A stretch of 64,000 bases of DNA from Emcibacter sp. (GCA_021741205.1 JAIOYI010000010.1:29954-93953), one strand, 5' to 3'; counted from the first letter of the stretch, positions 1 to 10,454 are shown. A program made the numbers and translations. Notes: generated from the letters alone by a model not told the origin.

Positions 1-636
1 CATCCGATCAAAGAAAGAAATACGTCGTCCATCAATAAAGCGGTCGGCATCAAAACGAGGGATGTAAATAACATCAAGACTATAATCGGATATAAAGAAT
101 GCCGTTTTTATGGCATCGGACGGTGACTTAAGATATTCATCATCCCGACCTATAAAAAAACTATTCCAGTCTTTTGGGAATAGATCATTAATAAAAATCA
201 AATCCCCCGTGCCCCACGTTAACACCTGCCTTCCCACCTTCATATCCATAAAATCAAGCGGACTAAAGGTCATATTGGCTTCACGGATATCAACAAACCC
301 CATTCCTTTTTCCAAATCAACGGCATAATGATCTTCTACAGGATCATAAATAAAATCAGACACAAGATTAAAGGTCACATGATCAAATTCCTTTTCAACA
401 CCTAATTGAAATCTAATCTCACCTACGCTCATGTCTTTTTCATGAGCATCATTTTGCAGGCGCGCACCAATACGGGCATCCAATGAACCGCTTAAGTCAA
501 AAGGCAGACCTTCATCCTCTGTAGAACTTGTCACCATAGGGGATAAATTTTCTAGTCCCTTCGGCAATTCAATTTCCTGTCCATAAGAAAACATAGGAAA
601 AAGAGTCAATAATGATACTGTAATTATTCGGGTCAT
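1..636 (-). CDS. Outer-membrane/porin-like protein (DUF1302/alginate-export-like), truncated by window start
   Basis: Manual minus-strand reading from ATG at 636: MTRIITVSLLTLFPMFSYGQEIELPKGLENL...VGRQVLTWGTGDLIFINDLFPKDW; signal peptide, beta-barrel-like; runs off left edge. Confidence 0.6.
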   Translation of the reverse strand, partial: MTRIITVSLLTLFPMFSYGQEIELPKGLENLSPMVTSSTEDEGLPFDLSGSLDARIGARLQNDAHEKDMSVGEIRFQLGVEKEFDHVTFNLVSDFIYDPVEDHYAVDLEKGMGFVDIREANMTFSPLDFMDMKVGRQVLTWGTGDLIFINDLFPKDWNSFFIGRDDEYLKSPSDAIKTAFFISDYSLDVIYIPRFDADRFIDGRRISFFDRM

Positions 637-646
637 AGTATGTTTT

Positions 647-1435
647 CTATCTTAAATATTCTCGGGGCGCTTTGCGCAAATAGCGTTCGGTAAAAATATC
701 ATCTGGTAGCCCAATGTCATATTTCACATCACTATAACTCATCACAGTTTTCCCACCCGTCTTATGATCTTCCATGCTGCTTGAGGTCACGGTTGGATGG
801 CCTGAAATAACCTCTACCTTTAAGGCGGTATAGCTTCTGATTTTTTGTCCCTGATCGTCATAATATTCGGTCTTTATGGGTAGAAAAGTTGCCTTATGTA
901 TCCAGTTTTTATAAGTAGAAAATTCAACAGCAGCCTTATTTTTGGGCGTACTTTTGACAATGTAATAGGTATCATTTTCTTCCACCAATTCATGGGTATC
1001 CTCTTCAATACCCCGACCAGATACATCTTCATAATAAAAATTTGATCCCACAAAACTTGTCCGTTCATCACTGGCGGCAATGCGTTTGACGAGATCAAGG
1101 GCGGGAAGATAGAGCCAACGATCATCGTCCCTGTCCATATTTTTGACCACCATAAAAACCATTTTCTTCACGTCCGCTGGCTTATTAAAATACACAAAGA
1201 ATTTTTGCACAGCGTCGTCCATTTGTTCGTCATCTTTACGCAGAATGACAAATTCCCGAGATCTTTCCCGTCCTTGATCATCAAAAATGGACATATTCAC
1301 CTTTGCTCTACCGTCACTGCCCTTATAATAAGAGACATGATTGGCATTTTTCACTACCTCCATCACATCAATGGCATAGGCTGGAAAGCTCCAAAGAAAA
1401 GATAAAACGAGAATAATTTTCATCATATTTTTCAT
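647..1435 (-). CDS. Outer membrane lipoprotein-sorting protein, LolA-like
   Basis: ORF 647..1477; likely start at internal MKNMMKIILVLSF with signal peptide; LolA-like fold features (DDRWLYLPALDLVKRI, FVGSNFYYEDV); adjacent to RND gene. Confidence 0.75.
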   Translation of the reverse strand: MKNMMKIILVLSFLWSFPAYAIDVMEVVKNANHVSYYKGSDGRAKVNMSIFDDQGRERSREFVILRKDDEQMDDAVQKFFVYFNKPADVKKMVFMVVKNMDRDDDRWLYLPALDLVKRIAASDERTSFVGSNFYYEDVSGRGIEEDTHELVEENDTYYIVKSTPKNKAAVEFSTYKNWIHKATFLPIKTEYYDDQGQKIRSYTALKVEVISGHPTVTSSSMEDHKTGGKTVMSYSDVKYDIGLPDDIFTERYLRKAPREYLR

Positions 1436-1436
1436 G

Positions 1437-4073
1437 TTAAGTCCTTGTTGAGTTTTCTTTAAACAAAAAGCGTTCAAATAACCTTATTAAGGCAGGAAGA
1501 ATGGTTAAGGTTGCAACGCCCGCCAAAACCAGAATGGCTGAAATAAACACACCAACCGTTTTATAAGGCACCAAAGGCGCCGCAAGCAACGGCATAAAAC
1601 CCACACCAACCACGATCACATTTCGGGCAATGGCACGGGCAGGTTCCCCAAATACAGCATAAGAGGTTTTTTCCCAGTTTGAATGTTGTTTACGTATTTC
1701 ACGGCTACGCGCCAAGAAGTGAATAGTATAATCCACCGCAAGTCCAAGGCTCAGAGAAGACAGAACCGCAACGGGCATATCATAATCCTTGCCAATCAAT
1801 CCAATAATACCGTAAATCATCCCGATGGTAAAAGTCAGCGGGATCATCGCCAATATTCCCCACCAAAGAGACCGGAACAAAAAGACCATCATGATAAGAA
1901 CAATAATAAAGCTGCCGATAAAGGCTTCGGCCATCCCACTCACCATTTTGTCCTGCCAGATCACATTAATATAAGTCAGCCCAAACCATTGATGAGAAAT
2001 ACCTTCTGGTGCAGGATTATTGTTGAAAAATTCATCCACCTTTTTCACAAGTGCACTCATATCACGGTTATCACCGCTCTTTAATTGAAGCCACATATTA
2101 GTCTTTCGATAGTCTGGCGTCACAAAATGCCATAGATCCTGCGGCCTGTGGCTATTTTGATAAGTGATCAGTGTTTCAGCAACCGCCCCACGGCTTTCTG
2201 GGATACGGTAAGCCGCCTTATCACCCATAAAAAGTTCACGATGAACGGTTTTGACCACATCGGACAGGCTGTTGCTTTTACCCACAAGTTCTGTTGATTG
2301 TAAGTAATCCTGCAATTTTCCCATATAATTCAATACATCAGGATTTTTAAAGGTTTCATCTTTTGATAAATAATCGCCAACCCATGTGAGCGCACTATCC
2401 CATTCATCCCAGCTTTCATCAGAAACCGTTTCCATGCGCTGTTCCATACGTGCAATCAAAAGATCAATCAACTGATTACGATCAGAAGATTTTGATTGTA
2501 CTTCATCCACAACAGATGCCATTTCATGGAGAGGCACCAATGGGCTAAATTTCATATGATCTTTTAAGGCCGTGGAAAATTGATCCATATCTGTGCTTAT
2601 GGATGCACCCTCTAGCATTAGATAAGCCATATAAGTTCCAGCGAACCGTTCGTTCAGGGCACGGTCTGCAATGCGTATTTCATGATCTGGCGCAAACCAT
2701 TTTACTGGATTATCATTAATGACAATCCTGTTCATCCCAGCCCACGCAATAATCGCTAAAACGAATACCCCAAAAACAATCAACTTTGCATAAGAAAAAG
2801 TGAGTCTTCCTGTTTTGTTGAGCAATCTCGCAAGAGGTGTACCATTGCCATCACCATCGTCATGCATCAGTCCAAAATCAGCAAATTTTTCTTCTGGCAT
2901 CACCATAATATAGGCTGGAATAAGCGTGATCGTAAATATCCATGCCAAAATCACACCGATCGACACAAAAAGACCGAAAGTCTGCACTGGCGGAATGGGG
3001 GTTAAGGCAAGAGAGCCAAAGCCAACGGCCGTCGTCAATGTGGTATAAAGCATGGGGGCAGACAATTCTTTCATCACATGCTGAATGGTTTTCTTCCGGT
3101 CCTTATACAAAGGATAGCGATCATAAAAATCACTTAAGATATGAATGGCGTCCAATACCGCAATGGGCATAATAAAAATAGGTATCATGCTGCTCATAAT
3201 GTGAACCGTATTCCCCGTTATCACCAACAGCCCCATTGTGCTAATCACAGAAACCATAGCAACAATCATAGGTGACATGACCAATGAGGCCTTCTTAAAG
3301 AAATACCACATCAATAAAAAGATCAAGATCATGGCCATGGGGGCAGAGATTGCCATTTGGATAAACATTTCAACGCCAAAGGTATCCTGCGCCACGGGCA
3401 GACCCGTAATATGATACTGGTCGTTACCCTTGAGTTCAGCGATTTTACCCTTTAATTTTTCAACCACATTGTAGCTGACATTTTTGGCTGTAATGGGGAT
3501 ATAGAGAGCCATAGCCTTACCATCTTCGGATACGATGGTGCCATTAAGCAATGGAAGATTTTGAGCCTTATTTCGGATGGTCAAGGCCTCGGCATCATTC
3601 AAAGGTGGTGCTTTCATCAACCATTCAAATTTAACCACGCCCATACCACCCGGTTCAATATTATCGACCGTGGAGGGCGCCATAAGATCCACGGAAATGA
3701 CACCCTGTGTCTTACCTTCTTTATCCTGCCACTGAATATTTTTGGCAAATTCCGTTAAGTCATAAATATTTTTCAGAGATTGAGCGTTAAAGACCCCTTG
3801 TGAATCCGTCTCATTAACCACCCCCACAACAACCATATCATACAGGGAAAATTCTTTTTTCTGTTGGTTATGAAACATGCGGACAGGCTCATCAATGGAC
3901 AACATGTTTTCAGGATCGGTATCAATTTTAAGAGGATTAAGTAGCGCAAATGAGGCTGGCCAAACACTGGGCAGAACAACAAGCGTTATCATGACAAGGC
4001 TTAATAAACCACTTAGCCATAGAAATACCCTTGGACGGTTCACTGCCGTCTGTGAAATATGAATCATTCTCAT
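1437..4073 (-). CDS. RND/MMPL superfamily exporter
   Basis: 878 aa, two repeated TM blocks with large periplasmic loops, GLAVDYTIHFLARSREIRK and IMPIAVLDAIHILSDFYD motifs. Confidence 0.9.
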   Translation of the reverse strand: MRMIHISQTAVNRPRVFLWLSGLLSLVMITLVVLPSVWPASFALLNPLKIDTDPENMLSIDEPVRMFHNQQKKEFSLYDMVVVGVVNETDSQGVFNAQSLKNIYDLTEFAKNIQWQDKEGKTQGVISVDLMAPSTVDNIEPGGMGVVKFEWLMKAPPLNDAEALTIRNKAQNLPLLNGTIVSEDGKAMALYIPITAKNVSYNVVEKLKGKIAELKGNDQYHITGLPVAQDTFGVEMFIQMAISAPMAMILIFLLMWYFFKKASLVMSPMIVAMVSVISTMGLLVITGNTVHIMSSMIPIFIMPIAVLDAIHILSDFYDRYPLYKDRKKTIQHVMKELSAPMLYTTLTTAVGFGSLALTPIPPVQTFGLFVSIGVILAWIFTITLIPAYIMVMPEEKFADFGLMHDDGDGNGTPLARLLNKTGRLTFSYAKLIVFGVFVLAIIAWAGMNRIVINDNPVKWFAPDHEIRIADRALNERFAGTYMAYLMLEGASISTDMDQFSTALKDHMKFSPLVPLHEMASVVDEVQSKSSDRNQLIDLLIARMEQRMETVSDESWDEWDSALTWVGDYLSKDETFKNPDVLNYMGKLQDYLQSTELVGKSNSLSDVVKTVHRELFMGDKAAYRIPESRGAVAETLITYQNSHRPQDLWHFVTPDYRKTNMWLQLKSGDNRDMSALVKKVDEFFNNNPAPEGISHQWFGLTYINVIWQDKMVSGMAEAFIGSFIIVLIMMVFLFRSLWWGILAMIPLTFTIGMIYGIIGLIGKDYDMPVAVLSSLSLGLAVDYTIHFLARSREIRKQHSNWEKTSYAVFGEPARAIARNVIVVGVGFMPLLAAPLVPYKTVGVFISAILVLAGVATLTILPALIRLFERFLFKENSTRT

Positions 4074-4097
4074 CTCCGAAAGATTTTAAATTTATGC

Positions 4098-4301
4098 TTA
4101 AGAAAACGCCTGACCTGGCTTCACGCCCATTTTCTTTAATATAATAGCCAGCGGGCAGAAGCCGGTAAAGGCCGCCTGAAACATATTAAGTCCTACAAAT
4201 GCCGGAAGTCCCAACCAGTACATATGAACCTTAAGACCAAGCACAAGACCCAAAATTATCATAACACCCGCAAAGGCAAAAACAACACGATCTATAACCA
4301 T
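4098..4301 (-). CDS. DUF2892 family inner-membrane protein
   Basis: MVIDRVVFAFAGVMIILGLVLG...FTGFCPLAIILKKMGVK; YgaP-C-terminal-like pattern. Confidence 0.7.
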   Translation of the reverse strand: MVIDRVVFAFAGVMIILGLVLGLKVHMYWLGLPAFVGLNMFQAAFTGFCPLAIILKKMGVKPGQAFS

Positions 4302-4302
4302 T

Positions 4303-4503
4303 TTATTCTCCTTTTTCTGTATTAGGACAACTGTTACAGCCAAAGGGTAAATACGCCGGACACCAACCCATAAGCCCCGTAGCAAGTGGTACAACACCAA
4401 TCCAACCCCATGGGGTGAAATATCCCAACAAAGCAGACGCGATTAAAGCGATCCCCACAATGATACGTAATATTTTATCCAAGCCACCAACGTTCTTTTT
4501 CAT
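4303..4503 (-). CDS. DUF2892 family inner-membrane protein
   Basis: MKKNVGGLDKILRIIVGIALIASALLGYF...GLMGWCPAYLPFGCNSC. Confidence 0.8.
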   Translation of the reverse strand: MKKNVGGLDKILRIIVGIALIASALLGYFTPWGWIGVVPLATGLMGWCPAYLPFGCNSCPNTEKGE

Positions 4504-4577
4504 AACATCTCTCCATAATTAATATTTATATTAACATGATAACATACGCATTAAACCACAGAAGTATATTAGTATAA

Positions 4578-4591
4578 GTGATTATAGTCAC
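4578..4591. promoter_or_regulatory. Crp/Fnr-type palindromic operator GTGA-N6-TCAC
   Basis: GTGATTATAGTCAC lies upstream of the DUF2892 pair (minus-strand start 4503) and next to a Crp/Fnr gene. Confidence 0.5.
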
Positions 4592-4604
4592 ATAAGATAA
4601 TAAA

Positions 4605-5258
4605 TTATTTTGTCGCTCGGAGAAGTCCTGCTCTATCAAGGATTTCAATTTCACCTCGGCCTAGCCTGATCAATTGCTGTCGTTCAAAAACTTTAAGCTG
4701 CCGACTGACAACCTCTCTGACAGAGCCTAACTCCAGCGCAATATCTTGATGGGTAATGTCAAGGGTAGCGACTTTCTTATCCAGTAACATTTGGGCTAGA
4801 CGTCTGTCCAATTTTTTAAAAACAACCTCCTCCACAAGCATCATCAGCATTGACATACGTTTGGCATAAACGGCAAAGACAAAATGTCTAAAAACCGATG
4901 ATTGATCCAGCAAGCGATTAAAAATTGGCGGTGGAATAATCGCAAGCGCAATATCACTTTCTGCAATGCCTTCTGCGCCGTAATGTTCATCCGAAATAAG
5001 GCAAGTCGTTGTCATAATACAGGATTCACCTGCTTCAACCCTATAAAGCACAATCTCCCTGCCGTCATCGGATGTCTTTTGCACCCTAACCGTACCCAAA
5101 AGCAACATGACATAGCCATTGCATTCGCTGCCCTCAGAAAACATGACCGTACCAGAGGATGCATTTCTATACTGGATACCGTCCTTTAGTATTTTTTTAC
5201 TATCCTCTGAAAGCGCATTAAGCTCTGGAAAATAATTTAGGATATCTTTTGGCATCAT
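4605..5258 (-). CDS. Crp/Fnr family transcriptional regulator
   Basis: cNMP-binding-like N-terminus and C-terminal HTH (ITHQDIALELGSVREVVSRQLKVFERQQLI). Confidence 0.9.
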   Translation of the reverse strand: MMPKDILNYFPELNALSEDSKKILKDGIQYRNASSGTVMFSEGSECNGYVMLLLGTVRVQKTSDDGREIVLYRVEAGESCIMTTTCLISDEHYGAEGIAESDIALAIIPPPIFNRLLDQSSVFRHFVFAVYAKRMSMLMMLVEEVVFKKLDRRLAQMLLDKKVATLDITHQDIALELGSVREVVSRQLKVFERQQLIRLGRGEIEILDRAGLLRATK

Positions 5259-5268
5259 TTGTGAAATT

Positions 5269-6918
5269 TTATTCTTTCATCATAGCATCTCGTTTGGCTT
5301 TGAATTCATTACCTATGCGCCAATTGGGAAAAGTTTCTTCGCCCGATAACCGCAGGCCAATTTTATAGGCAAGCTCCAAATCCTGTATCGCACCCGTTAA
5401 ATCCCAACTGTCCGAATATTCATCAGACGGTTTATGATAGCGGTTAGCGGTATAATCTGCGCTTTGTTCAAGCATCCATTTTCTGCCATGCTCCACACTA
5501 TTGACGCCACCTTCCATATAAAGAGCGGGAACACCCTCTTTTGACAGGCTGAAATGATCGGACCGATAAAAGCCACCCTTTTCGGGCTCAGGGTCTGGAT
5601 TTGCTATACGCTTTTGGGCTTTCACCGCTCTATCCACATAATCGTCCAATTCTGAATTACCGTATCCTACAACGGTAATGTCATGGGTCTTACCATGATA
5701 GGCCAACACATCCATATTGATGGCCGCTACTGTTTTGTTCAACGGCACAATAGGATTCTTACCATAATACTCAGACCCAAGCAGTCCCTGTTCTTCGGCC
5801 GTAACGGCCATAAACATAATAGAACGGCGGGGTTTTTGCTCTCCCGAGGCAAAGGCATTGGCAAGTTCGATCAAGCCTGCGGTTCCGCTCGCATTGTCTG
5901 CTGCACCGTTATAAATTTGATCCCCCTCTAAGGTTTCATCTTTACCAAAATGATCCCAATGCGCCATATAAATGATATATTCATCGGCAAGATCCGTGCC
6001 GGGCAAAAGGGCAACAACATTGTTAGAGGTCACTTGCCGTATGCTGTTTTTGATCGCAACGGACATCTTCGCCTGCAAAGAAACTGCCTTGAAGTCCCGT
6101 GTTGCGGCACTTGCCGTCAATGTCGTATAATCAAGTCCAGCTGCCGTAAAAACTTTGGCCATAATAGCGCCTTGCACCCATGATTCAATGGCAACCCTTG
6201 ACATATTATTATCCGAAGCCCCCAAATTGAATTTAGTCCCCGTCCAGCCAGATTCCACAACTTCCCAAGGATAGGCGGCGGGCTTTGTTTCATGAATAAT
6301 GATTGCAGCCGTGGCCCCCTGTCTTGCAGCTTCCTCATATTTATAGGTCCATCTACCATAATAGGTCATGGAATTTCCCATAAACAAGGCGGGGTCTTGA
6401 GTGGCAAAGCCTGGGTCATTGACCATCATCACCACGGTTTTTCCCTTGACGTCCAAATCCTTATAATCATTCCAGTCATATTCAGGGGCTACAATACCGT
6501 ACCCCACAAAAATCATCTCACTGTCCTGCACAGAAACATCTTCTTTAATTTGTAAAGTGGTCGCTACATAATCTTTGGCATAATTGAGTTCCATCATCCC
6601 GTTTGATGTGTCAAATTTCATGCTCTCAACGGAGGCCCCCGTCATCTCGACCATATTCACACCCTGAAAATAACTGTCGCCATTTCCAGCCTTTAGTCCG
6701 ATTTTCTCGAACTCATGTTTCAGAAAGTTGATGGTTTTTTCTTCCCCGATAGTTGCAGGGGCACGGCCTTCAAATTCATCAGAGGCCAGCGTTTTAATAT
6801 TTTGAGCGAGCCGAGCCGCATCAATATTGATAGGCACTTTGTTAAGTGGCGCCTTATTATAAACCGCAACCGTTAGAACGATGGCTGCAATGAACATAAT
6901 CCATAATATTTTTTTCAT
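5269..6918 (-). CDS. M28 family metallopeptidase
   Basis: ASDEFEGRAPATIGEEKT, AHWDHFG, GAADNASGTAGLIELA, TAEEQGLLGSEYY; start at MKKILWIMF. Confidence 0.9.
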   Translation of the reverse strand: MKKILWIMFIAAIVLTVAVYNKAPLNKVPINIDAARLAQNIKTLASDEFEGRAPATIGEEKTINFLKHEFEKIGLKAGNGDSYFQGVNMVEMTGASVESMKFDTSNGMMELNYAKDYVATTLQIKEDVSVQDSEMIFVGYGIVAPEYDWNDYKDLDVKGKTVVMMVNDPGFATQDPALFMGNSMTYYGRWTYKYEEAARQGATAAIIIHETKPAAYPWEVVESGWTGTKFNLGASDNNMSRVAIESWVQGAIMAKVFTAAGLDYTTLTASAATRDFKAVSLQAKMSVAIKNSIRQVTSNNVVALLPGTDLADEYIIYMAHWDHFGKDETLEGDQIYNGAADNASGTAGLIELANAFASGEQKPRRSIMFMAVTAEEQGLLGSEYYGKNPIVPLNKTVAAINMDVLAYHGKTHDITVVGYGNSELDDYVDRAVKAQKRIANPDPEPEKGGFYRSDHFSLSKEGVPALYMEGGVNSVEHGRKWMLEQSADYTANRYHKPSDEYSDSWDLTGAIQDLELAYKIGLRLSGEETFPNWRIGNEFKAKRDAMMKE

Positions 6919-6988
6919 TTTCTTATCCCAATGTGAATTACAGTGAAACACCACCATATCTTAAAAAAAATAAATGGGAATAAAAATT

Positions 6989-7981
6989 CTAGCAATAAGA
7001 TGTGGTTAAAGCTTTTTTAAATACTTCTTGGTCTATATTCCCACCGCTCAGCAAAATACAAATTGTCTTTCCTGTGACATCCATTTTGCCCGCAAGCAAA
7101 GCCGCAAGGGCGGCAGCTCCCCCAGGTTCCACCACAAGTTTAAGACTTTCATAGGCATATTTTACAGCGTAAAGGGCTTCTTGATCGCGGACAACAAGGA
7201 CATCATCCACATATTTTTGCATGATGGCAAAGGTCATAGATCCGCATAAAGGGGTCAAAAGAGCATCACAGATAGAATCTGATTGATTGTCATTGTTCAA
7301 TCTTTCACCCTGCGCAAGAGATCGTTTCACATCATCAAAGTTTTCAGGTTCAACACCAAATATTTCTGTTTTGGGACTTAGTGTCTTGATAGCTGTTCCA
7401 CAGCCAGAAATAAGACCACCCCCGCCTATGGGGCAAAAAAAATGGTCAAAATGAACGCCTATTTCCTGTCCCTGCTCTATAACTTCAAGCCCTGCTGTAC
7501 CCTGACCGCATATGATATCAAAATCTTCGAATGAGGGAACCAATATGCTGCCCCTTTCTCTGGCAATTTTTTGCGAAATTTCTTCTCGATTTTCTGTTTT
7601 GCGGTCATATTCAATCACCTCTGCCCCATAAGATAAGGTATTATCACGCTTAATCTTTGGCGCATCGGACGGCATAACAATGGTCGCCTTTAGTCCCAAA
7701 ATTTTGGCAGCGGCGGCAACACCTTGCGCATGATTTCCCGACGAAAAGGCAACAACCCCAAGGCTTTTCTCCGTATCAGATAACTGACATAGTCTATTAT
7801 AGGCCCCCCTGAATTTAAAAGCGCCCACTCTTTGTAAATTTTCTGGTTTAATAAAAACCCTTGCCCCAAGCCTTTCTGATAGTGCAAAAGACGGAAAGAG
7901 AGGTGTTTTTACGGCAAACCCATTTAACCGCCTCGCCGCTTTTTGAATATCATGAAGCGTCGGCAAAAGATGTCCAACCAT
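6989..7981 (-). CDS. PLP-dependent threonine/serine dehydratase family (threonine ammonia-lyase or threo-3-hydroxyaspartate ammonia-lyase-like)
   Basis: KPENLQRVGAFKFRGAYN, SSGNHAQGVAAAAK, GGGGLISG motifs. Confidence 0.85.
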   Translation of the reverse strand: MVGHLLPTLHDIQKAARRLNGFAVKTPLFPSFALSERLGARVFIKPENLQRVGAFKFRGAYNRLCQLSDTEKSLGVVAFSSGNHAQGVAAAAKILGLKATIVMPSDAPKIKRDNTLSYGAEVIEYDRKTENREEISQKIARERGSILVPSFEDFDIICGQGTAGLEVIEQGQEIGVHFDHFFCPIGGGGLISGCGTAIKTLSPKTEIFGVEPENFDDVKRSLAQGERLNNDNQSDSICDALLTPLCGSMTFAIMQKYVDDVLVVRDQEALYAVKYAYESLKLVVEPGGAAALAALLAGKMDVTGKTICILLSGGNIDQEVFKKALTTSYC

Positions 7982-7999
7982 ATCAAAAGGCTCTAATTA

Positions 8000-8788
8000 T
8001 TATTTTTTAACAAAACGATAGACAAACCGATTGGTTTTCCCACTAATTGTTTCATCAAACATGGGTATGGTCATATTATCATCTCTATTGGCCAAAAGAT
8101 CAGATTCAGCCTCCAATGTAAAGCCCGCTGCCGTCAATTCAGCCTTAACAATTTCTGGGTCTATTCTGTGCAGCGTTGATCCTGTTTCATGGGGCGAGCC
8201 TTTTTGGGCGGCATGATCCACGATGGCTAATACACCGCCTTTTTTCAATGACTTATAAATTTGACCAAGGGTTCTCTCTACATCGACTTTGGGCCACCCA
8301 TTTTTTTCATCGACATAATAAAAATCATGATAAGCAAGGACAAGAAATAATGCATCCAATTCGTCTGGAATCAGTTCCACATCGTTAATTTCAGCAATTC
8401 TTAATTCCACATTTTCCATGCGTCCCTTTTGAGCCATTCTGTCAATAAGGGCATCCTTAGTATAACCCATATAAGATTGATTATTCAGGGCAATAACTTT
8501 ACCCTCATCCCCTACAACATGAGATAAGATTTCAGCGTAATAGCCGCTACCCGCTAGCATTTCCATAACCGTCATACCAGGCTTAATGCCCATGAATTTT
8601 ATGATTTCTGCTGGTTTGCGATTAACATCTCTTATTCGGTCACTTTCTTCTCGAACTGGATTATCCACCGCAGCTTGAATAAGATTGTCATAGTTTTTAT
8701 CTTCTGCGTTTTTATCTTCTGCATAAGATGGGGTCATCGTTCCAACAAGAAGCGACAGCCATAACAAGATCAACGTTTTTATTTTCAT
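8000..8788 (-). CDS. Class I SAM-dependent methyltransferase, secreted type
   Basis: Signal peptide plus GMTVMEMLAGSGYYAEILSHVVG. Confidence 0.8.
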   Translation of the reverse strand: MKIKTLILLWLSLLVGTMTPSYAEDKNAEDKNYDNLIQAAVDNPVREESDRIRDVNRKPAEIIKFMGIKPGMTVMEMLAGSGYYAEILSHVVGDEGKVIALNNQSYMGYTKDALIDRMAQKGRMENVELRIAEINDVELIPDELDALFLVLAYHDFYYVDEKNGWPKVDVERTLGQIYKSLKKGGVLAIVDHAAQKGSPHETGSTLHRIDPEIVKAELTAAGFTLEAESDLLANRDDNMTIPMFDETISGKTNRFVYRFVKK

Positions 8789-8901
8789 TATTTTACCTTC
8801 CCAAATTATTATTTAATTTAATATTATCATAAAATGGGAGGATATTGTGAACAAAGCGATGAAATAACATTATTTAACGACGAAAAAAAATGACCTATAA
8901 A

Positions 8902-9291
8902 TCAATCCATTAATTTAAAATCAATAAGGATTTTTTTGGCTTCTTCACTGCCATTAAGAGTGGCTTTATTTAACCAGAACTTGGCCAAATCATTGTTTTT
9001 TTCTGTGCCTTCGCCAAAAATATACATTAATCCAACCAACAATTGGGCATCATGTGAGCCGTCTTCTTCTGCTGTTACTGAACATAACAAGAAGGCTTCA
9101 TAAAAATTTGAATTGACAAAAGATGCTATGCAATCCTGTTCAGAAGAAATATTTCCCTTAATATTATTTTCTTCACCAATATTATTTTCTTCAAAAGAAT
9201 ATGCAAATGCATTTGACTGACTACTAAATACGATCATGACCAGAATTATGGGGAGAACCAACAACAGATCAAATAATCTATTTAGCATCAT
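8902..9291 (-). CDS. Sel1-repeat-like small exported protein
   Basis: QLLVGLMYIFGEGTEKNNDLAKFWLNKATLNGSEEAKK is Sel1-like; N-terminal hydrophobic segment. Confidence 0.55.
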   Translation of the reverse strand: MMLNRLFDLLLVLPIILVMIVFSSQSNAFAYSFEENNIGEENNIKGNISSEQDCIASFVNSNFYEAFLLCSVTAEEDGSHDAQLLVGLMYIFGEGTEKNNDLAKFWLNKATLNGSEEAKKILIDFKLMD

Positions 9292-9386
9292 ATTACAGTC
9301 TTATCATTTATAATCTATGTTTATGATTTAATATAAGAAATCAAACCATGATAAGATTGTAAGTCTAAAATCATTTCGTTAATATT

Positions 9387-9887
9387 TTATTTAATTCTGC
9401 TGTAATTGATCTGCCATATTTCTTCCCAACTATTACCATTGTCACTAGTTTTTTGCCAAAGCCAGTTAAAATGATTTTTTTCAATATTGGTAAATAGCAT
9501 TCTCTGATAAGTTAAAGGCTGATCTTTGGTCGGCAAGGTATGGAAAATATAATCATCCCCGTCTTTTTTTCCATAAAAATCATAAAATCCCCCCTGATCA
9601 TCCATCCAAGTCTGCCGCCATTGATTGGTGATACTATCATACATGGAAATGCTGATACCATTAAGGGTGGGGCTTTCGAAATTTTCATTAACAATACAGT
9701 CATTATGACTTTTAACGATCGTGTTGGTGCCCATGCCACCTTCCCACTCTGCCCGCCATGTCCCAACCCAAAAGTTCAGTTGTTCATAGTCACCATCACG
9801 GCATGGTAATATTTCTTCCTCCGCAGCAGAGCTGATTGCTGTTGACATCAAAAAAAACATTGCCCCTAAAATTATTTTTTTCATCAT
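9387..9887 (-). CDS. Hypothetical secreted protein
   Basis: Signal peptide; CRDGDYEQLNFWVGTWRAEWEGG motif (DUF1579-like appearance). Confidence 0.6.
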   Translation of the reverse strand: MMKKIILGAMFFLMSTAISSAAEEEILPCRDGDYEQLNFWVGTWRAEWEGGMGTNTIVKSHNDCIVNENFESPTLNGISISMYDSITNQWRQTWMDDQGGFYDFYGKKDGDDYIFHTLPTKDQPLTYQRMLFTNIEKNHFNWLWQKTSDNGNSWEEIWQINYSRIK

Positions 9888-9917
9888 GTGATGATCCTCA
9901 TTCTATAATTTATCTAT

Positions 9918-10454
9918 TTATTTCAAACGCTCCACTCTAATCATGGCTTTTTTTGTGGGCAGAAACATATTAAACCCATTAAAGGCATTTTTTCTAATTT
10001 CAACCTCGAACTCACCCTTTGGTAGTCTTGCTTTTATTTTATCTTTCTGCTTCCAGATTTGTCCATTTTCCATATAAAGAATAAATTTATTATAGGCCGT
10101 GTACGAATATTTTACAACTTTCAAGGTAATGTGCGTCAGCTCTTGATCTTGTTTTTTTTGTTCTTCCCGCACCTCTTGAATAGGAGATGATTTTAAATGT
10201 GATTGACCAAATGCATCAATTTTATCTTCTTTATCTATTTTTGTTGGTTCATCCTTATACGCATTAGAAACGGATTTCTCAGATGGTATAAGTTTCTTTG
10301 TATTCGTGTCAAAACAGGCTAACCTTGCATTATCATCATTAATTTTAGTACAATTAATAATTGACTGTATTGGATTTTCATAAGCCATAACATCAAGGCT
10401 CATAAAAAACAAAACAAGCGAAAAGCTAGCAACAGCTAATATTTTTTTGATCAT
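9918..10454 (-). CDS. Hypothetical secreted protein with C-x(n)-RLACFD motif
   Basis: Signal peptide, CTKINDDNARLACFDT. Confidence 0.55.
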   Translation of the reverse strand: MIKKILAVASFSLVLFFMSLDVMAYENPIQSIINCTKINDDNARLACFDTNTKKLIPSEKSVSNAYKDEPTKIDKEDKIDAFGQSHLKSSPIQEVREEQKKQDQELTHITLKVVKYSYTAYNKFILYMENGQIWKQKDKIKARLPKGEFEVEIRKNAFNGFNMFLPTKKAMIRVERLK

